From the NCBI RefSeq assembly GCF_020991065.1, contig NZ_CP087710.1, positions 3,100,001-3,164,000 of the forward strand: a stretch of 64,000 bases of DNA, read 5' to 3'. This document shows, piece after piece, positions 63,175 through 64,000 of this stretch; within the stretch, counting starts at the first letter, position 1; each line of letters begins with the position of its first letter. The stretch comes from Nocardioides okcheonensis. Lineage in GTDB: Bacteria > Actinomycetota > Actinomycetes > Propionibacteriales > Nocardioidaceae. The notes under the pieces were generated by a model. That model was not told the origin of the DNA. It was given only the letters and a program-made list of their open reading frames with translations, and searched no databases. The position numbers and the translations under genes were made by a program.

Positions 63175-64000
63175 GCCGACACCTCCGCGCGGGTGCGGGC
63201 GCACGTGGCGAGGACGAGGTCGGCGAACCGGTCCGCGGCCTCCCCGTCGCACCAGCCCGCCCAGCCCGAGCCGTCCAGCGCGGCCGCCTCGGCGAGCAGC
63301 GCGGGCCAGCCGTCGGCCGGCCAGTTCTCGCGCACGACGGCGGGCCACCCGTCGGCGAGCACGCGCGCGGTGGCGAGCTGCTCGTCGTGCGGGCGGCGCT
63401 GCGGCAGGACCACGGCGGGACGACGCGCGGCGGCCGTCTCCGCCACGGCGTTCTGGCCGGCGTGGATGACCACGACGTCGCTCGCGGCGAGGTGTCTCGA
63501 CGGGTCGGGCACCCAGCTGGCGGGGTCGGCGCCCAGCACCTGCCAGCGCCAGCCCGGCGTCGCTGCGCGGGCGGCGTCGACCTGCGCGGCGGACACGTCG
63601 TGGCCACCCGTGCCGAGCATCAGGGTGACCGTCGGCCCTCCGCGCGACGGGGCGGGGGACGGACGGCTCGGGTGGCGCGACATCGCGCCGACCGCGACGA
63701 GCCGGTCCCGCAGGACCGGCGGGAGGCCCGGGGTCATGCCGGTGGCCCGCGCCGGCCAGAAGCCGACCAGCGCCTCGGCGGTGCCGAGCCCGAGCAGGTG
63801 GGCGGGGTCGTCGCGCCGCCCGGGCAGCACGACCGCGACGGTCGGCACGCCGTGCAGCCGGGCCAGCAGCAGCACCTCGACCGACACGTCGACCACGAGC
63901 ACGTCGGGGCGCACCGCCTCGATCCAGGCGGACAGCAGGGCCGCGCGGGTCCGGGCGCCGGCGTGCAGCAGCGGTGCCCAGTGCAGGTGGCCGCGCGCGG
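63171..64000 (-). CDS. MurG/GT28-like glycosyltransferase (5' end beyond window)
   Basis: The visible 276 codons lack the N terminus, which lies past the right edge. GT-B fold: HWAPLLHAGARTRAALLSAWIE then PDVLVVDVSVEVLLLARLHGVPTV in the N-terminal domain. The C-terminal domain has VTLMLGTGGHDV, VVVIHAGQNAVAETAAARRPAVVLPQ and PHDEQLATARVL, the UDP-sugar binding pattern of MurG-like enzymes. It is coupled to the GT2 gene downstream. The operon continues upstream outside the window. Confidence 0.88.
   Translation of the reverse strand, partial: ARGHLHWAPLLHAGARTRAALLSAWIEAVRPDVLVVDVSVEVLLLARLHGVPTVAVVLPGRRDDPAHLLGLGTAEALVGFWPARATGMTPGLPPVLRDRLVAVGAMSRHPSRPSPAPSRGGPTVTLMLGTGGHDVSAAQVDAARAATPGWRWQVLGADPASWVPDPSRHLAASDVVVIHAGQNAVAETAAARRPAVVLPQRRPHDEQLATARVLADGWPAVVRENWPADGWPALLAEAAALDGSGWAGWCDGEAADRFADLVLATCARTRAEVSA

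Overview
The window is about 73% G+C with dense GTGA/ATGA gene overlaps. Its gene order is one conserved in Actinomycetota: DUF1998 helicase - bldG - membrane pyrophosphatase - methyltransferase - topA - tmk - holB - Tad-pilus locus. Gene content (F420-type oxidoreductase, ANTAR protein, many secreted repeat proteins) suggests a Nocardioides-like member of the Propionibacteriales. This placement is inferred; no rRNA is present. I saw no insertion sequence, phage or CRISPR array, and no gap between genes exceeds 300 bp.

Regions: (1) 1-5.8 kb, four secreted RTX-like repeat paralogues plus a methyltransferase, all on the minus strand. (2) 5.9-12.5 kb, a degenerate Fic-fold protein, a SerB-type HAD phosphatase and a Tad/Flp pilus operon (tadZ, tadA, tadB, tadC, pilin, two TadE-like proteins) in which tadZ and tadB carry single-base frameshifts. 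(3) 12.5-33.1 kb, the conserved chromosomal core: DEAD-box helicase, BldG-type anti-anti-sigma factor, H+-pyrophosphatase, a two-component system next to two frameshifted exported proteins, phosphoesterase, methyltransferase, topA, a Vgb-like propeller, tmk, holB and a secreted tripeptidyl-peptidase homologue. (4) 33-43.5 kb, metabolism: OsmC, tRNA-Thr(CGT), a GlxA-type AraC regulator divergent from a cysteine hydrolase, L-serine dehydratase, the lutABC lactate-oxidation operon, and a ykoFEDC thiamine-precursor ECF transporter under a TPP riboswitch. (5) 43.5-58.4 kb, housekeeping, stress and signalling genes: aldo/keto reductase, App1-type phosphatase, Nudix, catalase, rhomboid, MASE1 histidine kinase with a divergent receiver, GAF-ANTAR protein, and a LuxR regulator whose receiver has Glu at the phosphoacceptor site. 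(6) 58.4 kb to the right edge, an uncharacterised gene set: a 21-codon ORF coupled to an HDO-type di-iron enzyme, a CDGSH iron-sulfur protein and, convergently, two glycosyltransferases, a CrtI/PYROXD2-like flavoprotein and a methyltransferase. This set is the best candidate for an undescribed pathway.

Four clear frameshifts (near 8620, 10064, 21523 and 21925) are all losses of one base, three of them in G runs. Sequencing or assembly error is at least as likely as genuine gene decay.
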